Assembly: GCF_013155365.1 (NCBI RefSeq)
Contig: NZ_JABJRA010000015.1
Coordinates: 28,321 to 92,320, forward strand
Length of the DNA stretch: 64,000 nucleotides
DNA from: Nocardioides sp. zg-DK7169
GTDB taxonomy: Bacteria > Actinomycetota > Actinomycetes > Propionibacteriales > Nocardioidaceae
Direction of reading: 5' to 3'
Shown here: positions 41,557 to 49,302 of the stretch, piece by piece
Layout: every line of letters starts with the position of its first letter
How positions within the stretch are numbered: position 1 is the first letter of the stretch
Made by a program: the position numbers and the translations under genes
The notes under the pieces: generated by a model
Seen by the model: only the letters and a program-made list of their open reading frames with translations
Database searches by the model: none
Told to the model about the DNA's origin: nothing

Positions 41557-42282
41557 TCAGCTCATGAACCCGTCGATGGCCAGCACCTCACCCGTGACGA
41601 ACCGGGCCTGCGGCGAGGACAGGTAGCGGATCGACTCCGCCACCTCCTGCGGCGAGATCGTCCCGGGGAACTGCATCAGCAGGCGCTCGGAGACCTTCGG
41701 GTCCAGGTCGGCGGGGTACGTCGCGGCCACCTGGGCGACCATCGGGGTGTCGATGGTGCCGGGGCACACGGCGTTGACGCGGATGCGGCGCGAGGCCAGC
41801 TCCAGGGCGAGGTTCTTGGTCAGCTGGACCAACCCACCCTTCGAGGCGCCGTACGCCGCGGCGTACGGCTGCGGGACGCGGCCCGCCACCGAGGCGACGT
41901 TGACGATGCAGCCGGGACCGACCTCCAGCAGCGGCAGCGCCGCCTGGATCAGCAGGAACGGGCCCTTGAGGTTGACCGCCAGCACCCGGTCCAGCTCGGC
42001 CTCGCTGATCTGCTCGACGCGGCCGAACTGCACGATCCCCGCCACGTTGGCCAGCACGTCGATGCGCCCGCGCTGCCCGCAGACCTCGATCGCCGCGTCC
42101 ACCGCCGCCTTGCTGGAGACGTCGCACTCGACGTACGTCACGCCCTCCGGCACCGTTGCCGCCCGGTCCAGACCGAACACGATCTCGCCCGCGTCGCGGA
42201 ACATCTCGGCGGTCGCGAACCCCACGCCCGAGGCGGCGCCGGTGACCACGACGACGCGCTGCGCCTGCTGCTCACTGTCCAT
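41557..42282 (-). CDS. SDR-family oxidoreductase
   Basis: A 241-residue classical SDR. Motifs are VVVTGAASGVGFATAEMF, DVLANVAGIV, IVNVASVAGR (Ser) and YGASKGGLVQLTKNLALEL (Tyr/Lys), ending VTGEVLAIDGFMS. It is the first of two SDR genes in the same direction. A 14-bp perfect palindrome of KstR type lies 24 bp before the ATG. Confidence 0.9.
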   Translation of the reverse strand: MDSEQQAQRVVVVTGAASGVGFATAEMFRDAGEIVFGLDRAATVPEGVTYVECDVSSKAAVDAAIEVCGQRGRIDVLANVAGIVQFGRVEQISEAELDRVLAVNLKGPFLLIQAALPLLEVGPGCIVNVASVAGRVPQPYAAAYGASKGGLVQLTKNLALELASRRIRVNAVCPGTIDTPMVAQVAATYPADLDPKVSERLLMQFPGTISPQEVAESIRYLSSPQARFVTGEVLAIDGFMS

Positions 42283-42305
42283 GCCGCGACGCTAGCGCAC
42301 CGGAA

Positions 42306-42319
42306 TGGAACGCGTTCCA
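42306..42319. promoter_or_regulatory. KstR-like palindrome upstream of the SDR operon
   Basis: TGGAACGCGTTCCA is a perfect 14-bp palindrome fitting TNNAACNNGTTNNA (KstR consensus). It is positioned 24 bp upstream of the first SDR start, where repressor binding would block transcription or its initiation. Confidence 0.55.
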
Positions 42320-42420
42320 CCTTGATGCCGACCATCGGGACACCGCCGAAAGGCCGTCTTCGAGCGCCGCGCCATCATTGGTCGAGCCTGTCGGCCCAAG
42401 AGGCGCAAGGGACCTGGGGC

Positions 42421-42676
42421 TGTCATGTCGCAGGACATCGGTGACGGTTCCGTGCCAGGACATCGGTGACGCACCACTTGCCGCGACCCTGGGCCCGGGA
42501 GGCGACGCCACCCGTCGAAGCGCTCCAGAAGCCGGACCGACCGACCCATCGGTCGACGGCGAGATCCTGGCCGAACACACCCGCCCGCCTCACGGCGTCC
42601 GCCGCGTCGGCAACGGCCGACCCCCGGAACCCGATCCAAGAACCCCGACGTGTCACCGAAGTCCTGAGACGTTGCA
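42421..42676. repeat. IS-like remnant upstream of the second HNH gene (inverted core)
   Basis: Two direct copies of CAGGACATCGGTGAC (42431-42445 and 42456-42470) and an inverted, diverged copy (GTCACCGAAGTCCTG, 42652-42666) bracket a core. That core, 42474-42666, matches 19610-19804 in opposite orientation. No intact ORF is present. The gene-free stretch 42320-42705 is otherwise without recognisable content. Confidence 0.6.
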
Positions 42677-42705
42677 GAAGGAAACCTGGGGAAGCGCTCT
42701 TGTCC

Positions 42706-42728
42706 TCGAACATGTGTTCGAGTAGACT
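42706..42728 (+). promoter_or_regulatory. SOS box and leaderless -10 of the second HNH gene
   Basis: TCGAACATGTGTTCGA (42706-42721) matches the LexA consensus TCGAAC-N4-GTTCGA exactly. The -10 TAGACT (42723-42728) ends five bases before the ATG, predicting a leaderless, LexA-repressed mRNA. Confidence 0.88.
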
Positions 42729-42733
42729 GAGGC

Positions 42734-44032
42734 ATGGCCTCCCCCGAACTCCCCGACTGCGACACCCCAGCCGCCGTGCTGGCGTTCGCGCAGGAGCAGC
42801 GGGCTGCGGTGCAGCGCGGCGAGGTGCTGATCCTGGAGGCCGCTCTGGTGTGGGCGGCGATGCACCCCGAGGAGTCGGTCGCCGACGCGGCGCCGACCAC
42901 CGGGCTGGTCTTCGGGGAGCTCGCGGTGCCGCTGGCCGGTGAGGGGACGCCGTTGGTGGCGGAGTTCGCGCCGATGGAGCTCGGCGCCGCGCTCGGGATG
43001 TCGACCGACGCCGCCCGCTCGTTGGTCGGTGACGCGCTGGAGCTCGCGCACCGACTGAAGCGGACCTGGGCGCTCGTGCGGGCTGGTGAGATGCCGGCGT
43101 GGAAGGCCCGCCGGGTCGCCCAGCTGACCACCACGCTTCCGCTCGCGGGCGCGGAGTACGTCGACCGCCAGCTCGCCCCCGTCGTCGGGAAGATCGGGTT
43201 CGCAGCCATCGGCCGGCTGGTCGAGCACGCCCGGGTCACCTTCGACCCCGAGGGTGCCGAGAAGCAGCGCCGTCAGGCAGCCGACGGCAGGCGCTTCGAC
43301 GTCCACACCGAGGCCGCCGACTTCGACGGCACCGTGCAGGTCGAGGGGACCCTCGACCTCGCGGACGCACTCGACCTCGACGCCGCGATCCGCCAGGGCG
43401 CCCAGGAGCTCGCCGCACTGGGCTCGGCGGAGCCGCTCGACGTGCGCCGCTCCCGGGCCGCCGGCGAGCTCGCCCGCCGCCAGCTCACCCTCGACCTGAT
43501 GACCGAGGCCGGCGGGACCGCGGCGGTGGCGAAGCCGCGCCAGGTGGTCATCCACGTCCACCTCTCCCACGCCGCGATCAGCCGCGACGAGGCGGGCATC
43601 GCCCGAGTCGAGGAGACCCGCTCCATCGTGTCCACCGACCAGGTCCGCGACTGGTGCACCGGCGACGCCCAGGTCGTCATCAAGCCCGTCATCGACCTCG
43701 ACGCCCACCACCACACCGACGCCTACGCCGTCCCCGACCGGCTGGTCGAGCAGACCCGTCTGGCCCAGCCGACGTGCGCCTTCCCGTGGTGCGAACGCCC
43801 GGCCCGCCGCTGCGACACCGACCACGTCGTCGCCCACGGCGACGGAGGCCCGACATGCAGCTGCAACCTGGCCCCGCTCTGCCGACGACATCACCGGGCC
43901 AAGACGCATACCGGCTGGACCTACGACAAGACCGAGCCCGCGACGTACCTCTGGCGATCCCCACACGGGCTCCACCTCGTGAAGTCCGACGGCACCACCC
44001 GCCTCCTCACCGCGCACCCGCCCGACGCATAG
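42734..44032 (+). CDS. DUF222/HNH endonuclease, 13E12 repeat family (copy 2)
   Basis: A 432-residue paralogue of the gene at 20101. The two proteins differ mainly in residues 15-65 and at scattered single positions; most of the rest is identical, so they arose by recent duplication or gene conversion. The HNH motif is intact (RCDTDHVVAHGDGG, CNLAPLCRRHHRAKTH). It sits between tRNA-Thr and tRNA-Arg and has the same SOS-box leaderless promoter and IS-like debris upstream. Two hairpins follow the stop. Confidence 0.9.
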   Translation: MASPELPDCDTPAAVLAFAQEQRAAVQRGEVLILEAALVWAAMHPEESVADAAPTTGLVFGELAVPLAGEGTPLVAEFAPMELGAALGMSTDAARSLVGDALELAHRLKRTWALVRAGEMPAWKARRVAQLTTTLPLAGAEYVDRQLAPVVGKIGFAAIGRLVEHARVTFDPEGAEKQRRQAADGRRFDVHTEAADFDGTVQVEGTLDLADALDLDAAIRQGAQELAALGSAEPLDVRRSRAAGELARRQLTLDLMTEAGGTAAVAKPRQVVIHVHLSHAAISRDEAGIARVEETRSIVSTDQVRDWCTGDAQVVIKPVIDLDAHHHTDAYAVPDRLVEQTRLAQPTCAFPWCERPARRCDTDHVVAHGDGGPTCSCNLAPLCRRHHRAKTHTGWTYDKTEPATYLWRSPHGLHLVKSDGTTRLLTAHPPDA

Positions 44033-44049
44033 ACCCCCGACCCCCAGGA

Positions 44050-44096
44050 CCCCGCCAGCGACCTGCTGGCGGGGCCAGACCTCTGCCTGGAGGTCT
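44050..44096 (+). terminator. Tandem hairpins after HNH copy 2
   Basis: CCCCGCCAGC pairs with GCTGGCGGGG around a 5-base loop (44050-44074). It is followed at once by a second stem, AGACCTC with GAGGTCT (44077-44096). This forms a strong transcription stop between the HNH gene and the convergent comB-family pseudogene. Confidence 0.75.
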
Positions 44097-44139
44097 CGAC
44101 GAGCTCGACCGGCGGACGACTGCGACCATCACCGTTCCG

Positions 44140-44773
44140 CTACGCGGCCGGACCGAACGACCCGTCGGCCAGCACCGGGACGACACGGGAGATGTCGAGG
44201 GCTGCGGCCACCTCCACGTCCGCCGCGAAGCCCCTGCTCGCGAGCTCCCGGCCGCCCACGCACGCCGCCAGGCGCGCACCGAGGTCGTCCCGGGCGGCGG
44301 CGAAGAGGTCGGCTGCCGCTGCGGCCCGACCGGCCCGCCTCGATCCGGGGCATCAGCCACTCCGCGACGGCACGGGCGTTGCGCAGGCACCCGACGGCGA
44401 CCTCGGCCCCGGTCCTGCGCAGCGCGTCGGCGATGGTCGACCCGTTGGGCGATGGGAGGACGAGCCGCGGGCGCACCTCGCACTCGAGCAGCCCGGCCGG
44501 CGAGAGCGAGGGTGCGGGCACGCCGCCGTCCCGCGTCGCCTCGAGACGGCCGACCGCCAGCACCGCGTCGTGCTCGCGGGCGAACGCCTCGGCGTCCGGG
44601 CCCCGCCAGCGGTAGGGGAAGACGCGCATGCCGCGTTCGACCGCGACGCAGACGGAGGTCGAGAAGCTCAGGACGTCGACCACGACGGCCACCTCGGCCC
44701 CAGCGACACGTGCGCCGACCGGGCCCCAGTCCATCCGGAGACCGAAGTCCCCCTGCCCGAAGAGGTCCGCCAT
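44140..44773 (-). pseudogene. 2-phosphosulfolactate phosphatase-family (ComB) pseudogene
   Basis: The first 150 or so codons encode a good ComB-like protein (VVVDVLSFSTSVCVAVERG, LVLPSPNGSTIADALR, VGCLRNARAVAEWL). After PRIEAGRSG the frame turns into basic nonsense. In the +1 frame the family's C-terminal part resumes (LFAAARDDLGARLAAC, GRELASRGFAADVEVAAALD, SRVVPVLADGSFG, stop TAG at 44140). About 40 expected residues in between are absent, so an internal deletion has also shifted the frame. The unshifted frame would run on to 44129. Confidence 0.75.
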
Positions 44774-44793
44774 GCGCAGACCGTAACCGGCGG

Positions 44794-44869
44794 TGGTGCC
44801 CCAGGCAGGAGTCGAACCTGCGACCTTTCGCTTAGGAGGCGGCTGCTCTATCCGCTGAGCTACTGGGGC
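44794..44869 (-). tRNA. tRNA-Arg (anticodon CCT)
   Basis: The minus strand has acceptor GCCCCAG pairing with CTGGGGC, D arm GCTC...GAGC, anticodon loop CTCCTAA with anticodon CCT (reads AGG), T arm GCAGG-TTCGACT-CCTGC, and an encoded CCA at 44794-44796. The anticodon stem (GCCGC against GCGAA) has only three clean pairs, with mismatches at the two outer positions. Confidence 0.9.
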
Positions 44870-45084
44870 GGGCCGGGTGTGCTCCCAGTGCGGGAGTCCA
44901 CGGTGGCGGGGTCATCTTGTCAGGCGCGGGTCCGCGGGGTCGAAACCACCTCGGGTCGCGTCTCCACGGAGACGACCACGCTCGGGGGCATCCGGGGGGT
45001 GAACGTCACCCGATCGGGTGGCCACCCACGCCCTAGCCTCGAGTCCGACGACCGACGGGTGCACCGAGGACGAGGACATTCACC

Positions 45085-45840
45085 GTGGATCTGGGACTTC
45101 GAGGAAGCGCCGCGCTGGTGACCGGGGGCAACCGGGGCATCGGCCTGGCGACCGCCCGCGTGCTGGTGGCGGAGGGCGCCTCGGTGGCGCTGCTGGGCCG
45201 CGACGCGGACACGCTGGCAGCGGCCCGCACCGAGCTCGGCCCGCAGGCGGTGACCGTGGCCGCCGACACCACCGACGACGCCCAGGTGCGCCGTGCCGTG
45301 GACGCCGCGGCCGAGCAGCTGGGCCGCCTCGACGTCGTGGTCAACGCGGCCGCGCCGCGCGCCACGGGTACCCAGCCGACCGGGCTGGCGGGGCTCGACG
45401 AGGAGGACTTCCTGCGCCAGCTCGACACCAAGGCGCTGGGCTACCTGCGCGTCGTGCGTGCCGCGCTCCCCCACCTGCTCGCCCACGGCGACGGGGGCGC
45501 GGTGGTCAACATCAGCGGGATGAACGCCCGCTCCACCGGCCCGATCGCGGGCTCGGTGCGCAACATCGCCGTCGTCGCGCTCAGCAAGAACCTCGCCGAC
45601 GAGCTCGGCCCGCAGGGGATCAGCGTCGTGTGCGTGCACCCCGGCCTGACCGTCACCGAGCGCAACGCCGACGACCCGGCGTACGCCGCCAAGACCGCGG
45701 GCCTCAATGCCCTCGGGCGAGCGGTGAGCGCCGCGGAGGTCGCCGACGTCGTGGCGTTCCTGGCCTCCCCGCGCGGGCGGGTCGCGAACGGCGCCGTCGT
45801 CACCGCCGACGGCGGGCGCCCGGGCGCGATCTGGGCCTGA
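45085..45840 (+). CDS. SDR-family protein lacking the canonical Tyr-Lys pair
   Basis: A 251-residue Rossmann protein with a normal cofactor loop (ALVTGGNRGIGLATARVL), VVVNAAAPRA, and a C-terminus like the classical SDRs (VANGAVVTADGGRPG). Where YxxxK is expected the sequence is GSVRNIAVVALSKNLADEL, so both catalytic Tyr and Lys are replaced; Ser remains in NISGMN. It may use a different mechanism or be a non-catalytic member. The GTG start was chosen for the conserved length. The 215 bp upstream carry no gene, only small palindromes. Confidence 0.85.
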   Translation: MDLGLRGSAALVTGGNRGIGLATARVLVAEGASVALLGRDADTLAAARTELGPQAVTVAADTTDDAQVRRAVDAAAEQLGRLDVVVNAAAPRATGTQPTGLAGLDEEDFLRQLDTKALGYLRVVRAALPHLLAHGDGGAVVNISGMNARSTGPIAGSVRNIAVVALSKNLADELGPQGISVVCVHPGLTVTERNADDPAYAAKTAGLNALGRAVSAAEVADVVAFLASPRGRVANGAVVTADGGRPGAIWA

Positions 45841-45844
45841 GGCG

Positions 45845-47047
45845 TCAGTCCAGGGTCTCGAAGCGCATCCCCGCGGCCCGCAGCCGCGCGGTCAGGTTGG
45901 CGCCCATCGCCTGCGCGGTGGTCACCTGCCCGGCGGTCGGCGGGTTGTCGTCGAAGGCCAGGCACAGCGCCGACTCGGCGAGCATCTTCGCGGTCTCGTC
46001 GTAGCCCGGGTCCCCGCCCGAGACTCGGGTCCGCACGGTGCGCCCGCCGCCCTCGCCGACGAAGTCGACGCTGAACCAGGACCGCTCGCGCCGCTCGGCC
46101 GAGGGGCCCTCGCCCTGCTTGACGCGGTTCAGCATCGCCCGACGCAGCGGCCCGACCTGGGCCCCGAGCGCGAGCGCGCCGACGCCGACGACCCCGCCCA
46201 CGGCGTACGGCAGCGTCGTGGTGCCGGCGTAGTGGGAGTAACGGAACTCCGGGCCGTACGCCGGCAGCGCAGCACCGCTGCGCGCGACCACGTAGGGGTC
46301 GATGGTCGGCATCGGCAGCAGCCACCAGCCGAGCACCGGGTCGCGGTGCGGCCGCCCGGCCACGGCCCGCGAGGAGCGGCCCGCCGGGCGCGGCTCGACG
46401 CGGCGCCGCTCGGCCGCCGCCTCGCGCATCTGGCGCGCACGGGACACCGCCGTCACCGCCGAGTGGAAGGTGCCCCCGGAGAACTTCGCGTCCGCGCGGA
46501 CCACGCCGCGCACGGTGACCGGGCCCTCGGCCTGGAGCTCCTGCACGGTGTGCAGCGCCCCCAGGTCGTGCGGGACCGAGTCGAAGCCGCAGGCGTGCAC
46601 GATCCGGGCCCCGGTGCGCTCGGCGGTGGCGTGGTGGGCGAGGTACATCCGGTCGACGAACTCCGGCTCGCCGGTCAGGTCGACGTAGTCGGTGCCGGCG
46701 GCAGCGCACGCCGCGACCAGCGGCTCGCCGTGGGTCAGGTAGGGCCCGACGGTGGTGATCACGACCCTGGCCCGGCCCGCGAGGGCGTCGAGCGAGGCCC
46801 GGTCGGTGACGTCGGCCCGCAGCAGCTCCAGGCCCTCGACGTCGGCGCCGGACTCCGCGAGCCGGTCGCGGACCGCGGCCAGCTTGTCCTGGTTGCGCCC
46901 GGCGAGCGCCCAGCGCAGGCCGTGCGGGGCGTTGCGAGCCAGGTAGGCGGCGGTCAGCCCACCGGTGAAGCCGGTGGCGCCGAACAGCACCAGGTCGAGG
47001 TCGCGCTCGGGACGGTCAGGGGCGGGGACGATCGCGGGGTCGGCCAT
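45845..47047 (-). CDS. Saccharopine dehydrogenase-like / trans-acting enoyl reductase family protein
   Basis: A 400-residue protein. An N-terminal Rossmann domain (LDLVLFGATGFTGGLTAAYL, WALAGRNQDKLAAV, VVITTVGPYLTHGEPLVAAC, GTDYVDLTGEPEFV) is followed by a long C-terminal domain (HACGFDSVPHDLGAL). It matches the family of mycobacterial trans-acting enoyl reductases and saccharopine-dehydrogenase-like proteins, which act on polyketide lipids in some members. Here no polyketide genes are nearby. It converges on the SDR, 4 bp apart. Confidence 0.85.
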   Translation of the reverse strand: MADPAIVPAPDRPERDLDLVLFGATGFTGGLTAAYLARNAPHGLRWALAGRNQDKLAAVRDRLAESGADVEGLELLRADVTDRASLDALAGRARVVITTVGPYLTHGEPLVAACAAAGTDYVDLTGEPEFVDRMYLAHHATAERTGARIVHACGFDSVPHDLGALHTVQELQAEGPVTVRGVVRADAKFSGGTFHSAVTAVSRARQMREAAAERRRVEPRPAGRSSRAVAGRPHRDPVLGWWLLPMPTIDPYVVARSGAALPAYGPEFRYSHYAGTTTLPYAVGGVVGVGALALGAQVGPLRRAMLNRVKQGEGPSAERRERSWFSVDFVGEGGGRTVRTRVSGGDPGYDETAKMLAESALCLAFDDNPPTAGQVTTAQAMGANLTARLRAAGMRFETLD

Positions 47048-47100
47048 GGCGACACTGTGACAGGCGGAACCACACCGCCGCGGTCACCGTCACACCTGCC

Positions 47101-48984
47101 ATGACCGCACGCACGCACCCGCGCCTCGTCCTCGCCACCACCGCGCTGCTCGCCGCGGCGCTCGGAGCCGGTGCGGCGGTCGCGGTCGGCGCCGCCGGCG
47201 GCGGGGACGGCGGTACGCCGCGGGGCGGCACCGCTCCCCTGCCGGTGACCGCCCCGATCGCGGCGCCGGTGTCCGGCGAGCTGCGCGCGGCGTCGTCGTG
47301 CGCGGGCCTCCTCGACTTCTACGTCGCCCGCGGCCTGGAGCACGTCGGCGCGGCCGGCTGGCGCCCCAGCCCCGTGATCGCCTCCTACGGCCTGCGCGAC
47401 CTCGCGGCGGCCGACCGCGCGGCGTCGCCCACCGCCCAGCGCGCCCCCGGCAGCGCGACCGGCACCAACGTCCAGGAGAGCGGCGTGGACGAGCCGGACC
47501 TGGTCAAGACCGACGGCGAGCTGCTGGTGCGCCTCACCGACGAGGGCGTGCTGCGCGTCGCCGACGTCGCGGGCACCGCCGTGGTGCCGCGCGGCGAGCT
47601 CGACCTGGGCTCCCGCTTCGGAGGCGGCGAGCTGCTGCTCGTCGACGACACCGCGCTGGTGCTCAGCCGCTCCGGCGACGAGGTCGAGGTGACCAGCGTG
47701 GACCTCGCCGACCCGGGCGTCCCGACGGTCAGCGGCACCACCCTCTACGACGGAGTGCTCCTCGAGGCCCGCCAGCACGCCGACACCGTGCGTCTCGTGC
47801 TGGCCGCCCCGCTGCCCGACCTCGACTTCCGGGTCGGGTGGGGACGCAAGCGCGACGCGGCCCGCGCCCACAACCGGGAGCTGGTGCGCCGCACCACGAT
47901 CGAGGACTGGCTGCCCACCGTCACCGTGGACGGCCGCACCGAGCCGCTCGTCGACTGCGCCGGCGTCGCCGTCCCGAGCCGGCCGGACGGTCTCGGCACC
48001 GTCAGCGTCGTCGGCCTGGACCCCGGCGACCCCGCGGCCAACAGCGTCACCGCCCTCGCCGCTCCCGCCGACCTGGCCTACGTCTCCGCCGACCGGCTCT
48101 ACCTCGCGACCGCCGACCACCGCTGGGGCATCCCGGTCTGGGCCGCCGACCGGGCCGCGTGCTGCTGGGAGGACCTCCCGGTCACCGGTATCAGCGCGCC
48201 GAACGGGCGGGTCAGCGTGCACGCCTTCGAGCTGGCCGGCACCGCCACGACGTACGCCGCCAGCGGGACCGTGGACGGCGCGCTCACCGACCGGTGGTCG
48301 ATGGACGAGCACGACGGCGTGCTGCGCCTGGCCGTGGAGCGCTCGCGGCGAACCGGCGACGCCACCTCGGTGGTCACCCTCGCCCAGCGCGGGGACACCC
48401 TGGCCGAGATCGGCCGGGTCGCGGCGATCGGCGTGCGCCAGGACCTCACCGCCGTGCGCTGGTTCGACGACCTCGCGCTGCTGGTGACCTTCCGCCGGGT
48501 GGACCCCGTGCACGCGATCGACCTGAGCGACCCCGCCGCCCCGCGCGACCTCGGCGAGCTCGAGGTGCCGGGGTTCTCCGCCTACCTGCACCCCCTCGGC
48601 CCCCGCCGGGTGATCGGCCTCGGCGAGGGGCCGGCCGAGGGCGGCGGCCGGGGCGCCCAGGCGGGCCTGTTCGACGTCACCGACCTGAGCGACCTGCGCC
48701 GCACCGACGTGCTCTCCCTGGCGCGAGGCACCCGCTTCGCCGCCGCGGAGGACCCGCGCCAGGCCACCTGGCTGCCCGAGCAGCGCACCCTGCTCGCCGT
48801 CGTCGAGCGCGGCTGGAGCGGCCGGCAGGGCCGGGTGCTGGCCCTGCACGTGGCGGACGGCCGGTTCCGCGAGCGGGTGCTGGCCGAGCTGGGCACCTCG
48901 ACCGCGCGCGCCCGCACGGTGCCGCTGCCCGACGGGCGGGTCCTGCTCAGCACCGACGAGGGGACCCGGCTGCTCGACGTGTGA
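47101..48984 (+). CDS. Secreted beta-propeller domain protein
   Basis: A 627-residue exported protein. The N-terminus is a signal peptide (LVLATTALLAAALGAGAAVA) with no lipobox. The diagnostic Beta_propel segment is TNVQESGVDEPDLVKTDGE, followed by repeated strands such as AVRWFDDLALLVTFRRVDPV and GLFDVTDLSDLRRTDVLSL. Function is unknown; the fold suggests surface binding or protein interaction. It is divergent from the reductase gene, with 53 bp between them. Confidence 0.85.
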   Translation: MTARTHPRLVLATTALLAAALGAGAAVAVGAAGGGDGGTPRGGTAPLPVTAPIAAPVSGELRAASSCAGLLDFYVARGLEHVGAAGWRPSPVIASYGLRDLAAADRAASPTAQRAPGSATGTNVQESGVDEPDLVKTDGELLVRLTDEGVLRVADVAGTAVVPRGELDLGSRFGGGELLLVDDTALVLSRSGDEVEVTSVDLADPGVPTVSGTTLYDGVLLEARQHADTVRLVLAAPLPDLDFRVGWGRKRDAARAHNRELVRRTTIEDWLPTVTVDGRTEPLVDCAGVAVPSRPDGLGTVSVVGLDPGDPAANSVTALAAPADLAYVSADRLYLATADHRWGIPVWAADRAACCWEDLPVTGISAPNGRVSVHAFELAGTATTYAASGTVDGALTDRWSMDEHDGVLRLAVERSRRTGDATSVVTLAQRGDTLAEIGRVAAIGVRQDLTAVRWFDDLALLVTFRRVDPVHAIDLSDPAAPRDLGELEVPGFSAYLHPLGPRRVIGLGEGPAEGGGRGAQAGLFDVTDLSDLRRTDVLSLARGTRFAAAEDPRQATWLPEQRTLLAVVERGWSGRQGRVLALHVADGRFRERVLAELGTSTARARTVPLPDGRVLLSTDEGTRLLDV

Positions 48985-49035
48985 GCCACGTGTGAGCCAC
49001 GGGGCAGCCCCGGCGACCCGCCGTACGCTGGAGGC

Positions 49036-49302
49036 ATGTGCCGCAACATCCGCCAGCTCCACAACTTCGAGCCGCCGGCCACCTCCGAGGAGGTGCACGC
49101 CGCGGCGCTGCAGTACGTCCGCAAGGTCAGCGGGGCCGCCAAGCCCTCGCAGGCCAACCAGGCCGCCTTCGACCGCGCCGTCGCCGAGGTGGCCCACGCG
49201 ACCCAGCACCTGCTCGCGGACCTCGTCACCTCCGCGCCACCCAAGGACCGCGAGGTCGAGGCGGCCAAGGCGCGCGCCCGCTCCGCCGCCCGCTACGCGT
49301 GA
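49036..49302 (+). CDS. DUF2277 family protein
   Basis: An 88-residue protein matching DUF2277: starts MCRNIRQLHNFEPPATSEEV, continues LQYVRKVSG, then AFDRAVAEVAHATQHLLADL. Function is unknown. Its stop overlaps the sirtuin start (GTGA), so the two are coupled. Confidence 0.9.
   Translation: MCRNIRQLHNFEPPATSEEVHAAALQYVRKVSGAAKPSQANQAAFDRAVAEVAHATQHLLADLVTSAPPKDREVEAAKARARSAARYA

Noticed and set aside
44129..44340. Arg-rich C-terminus of the comB-family frame read as genuine protein
   Set aside because: The family's true C-terminus is present in the +1 frame, so the Arg-rich run is a frameshift product.
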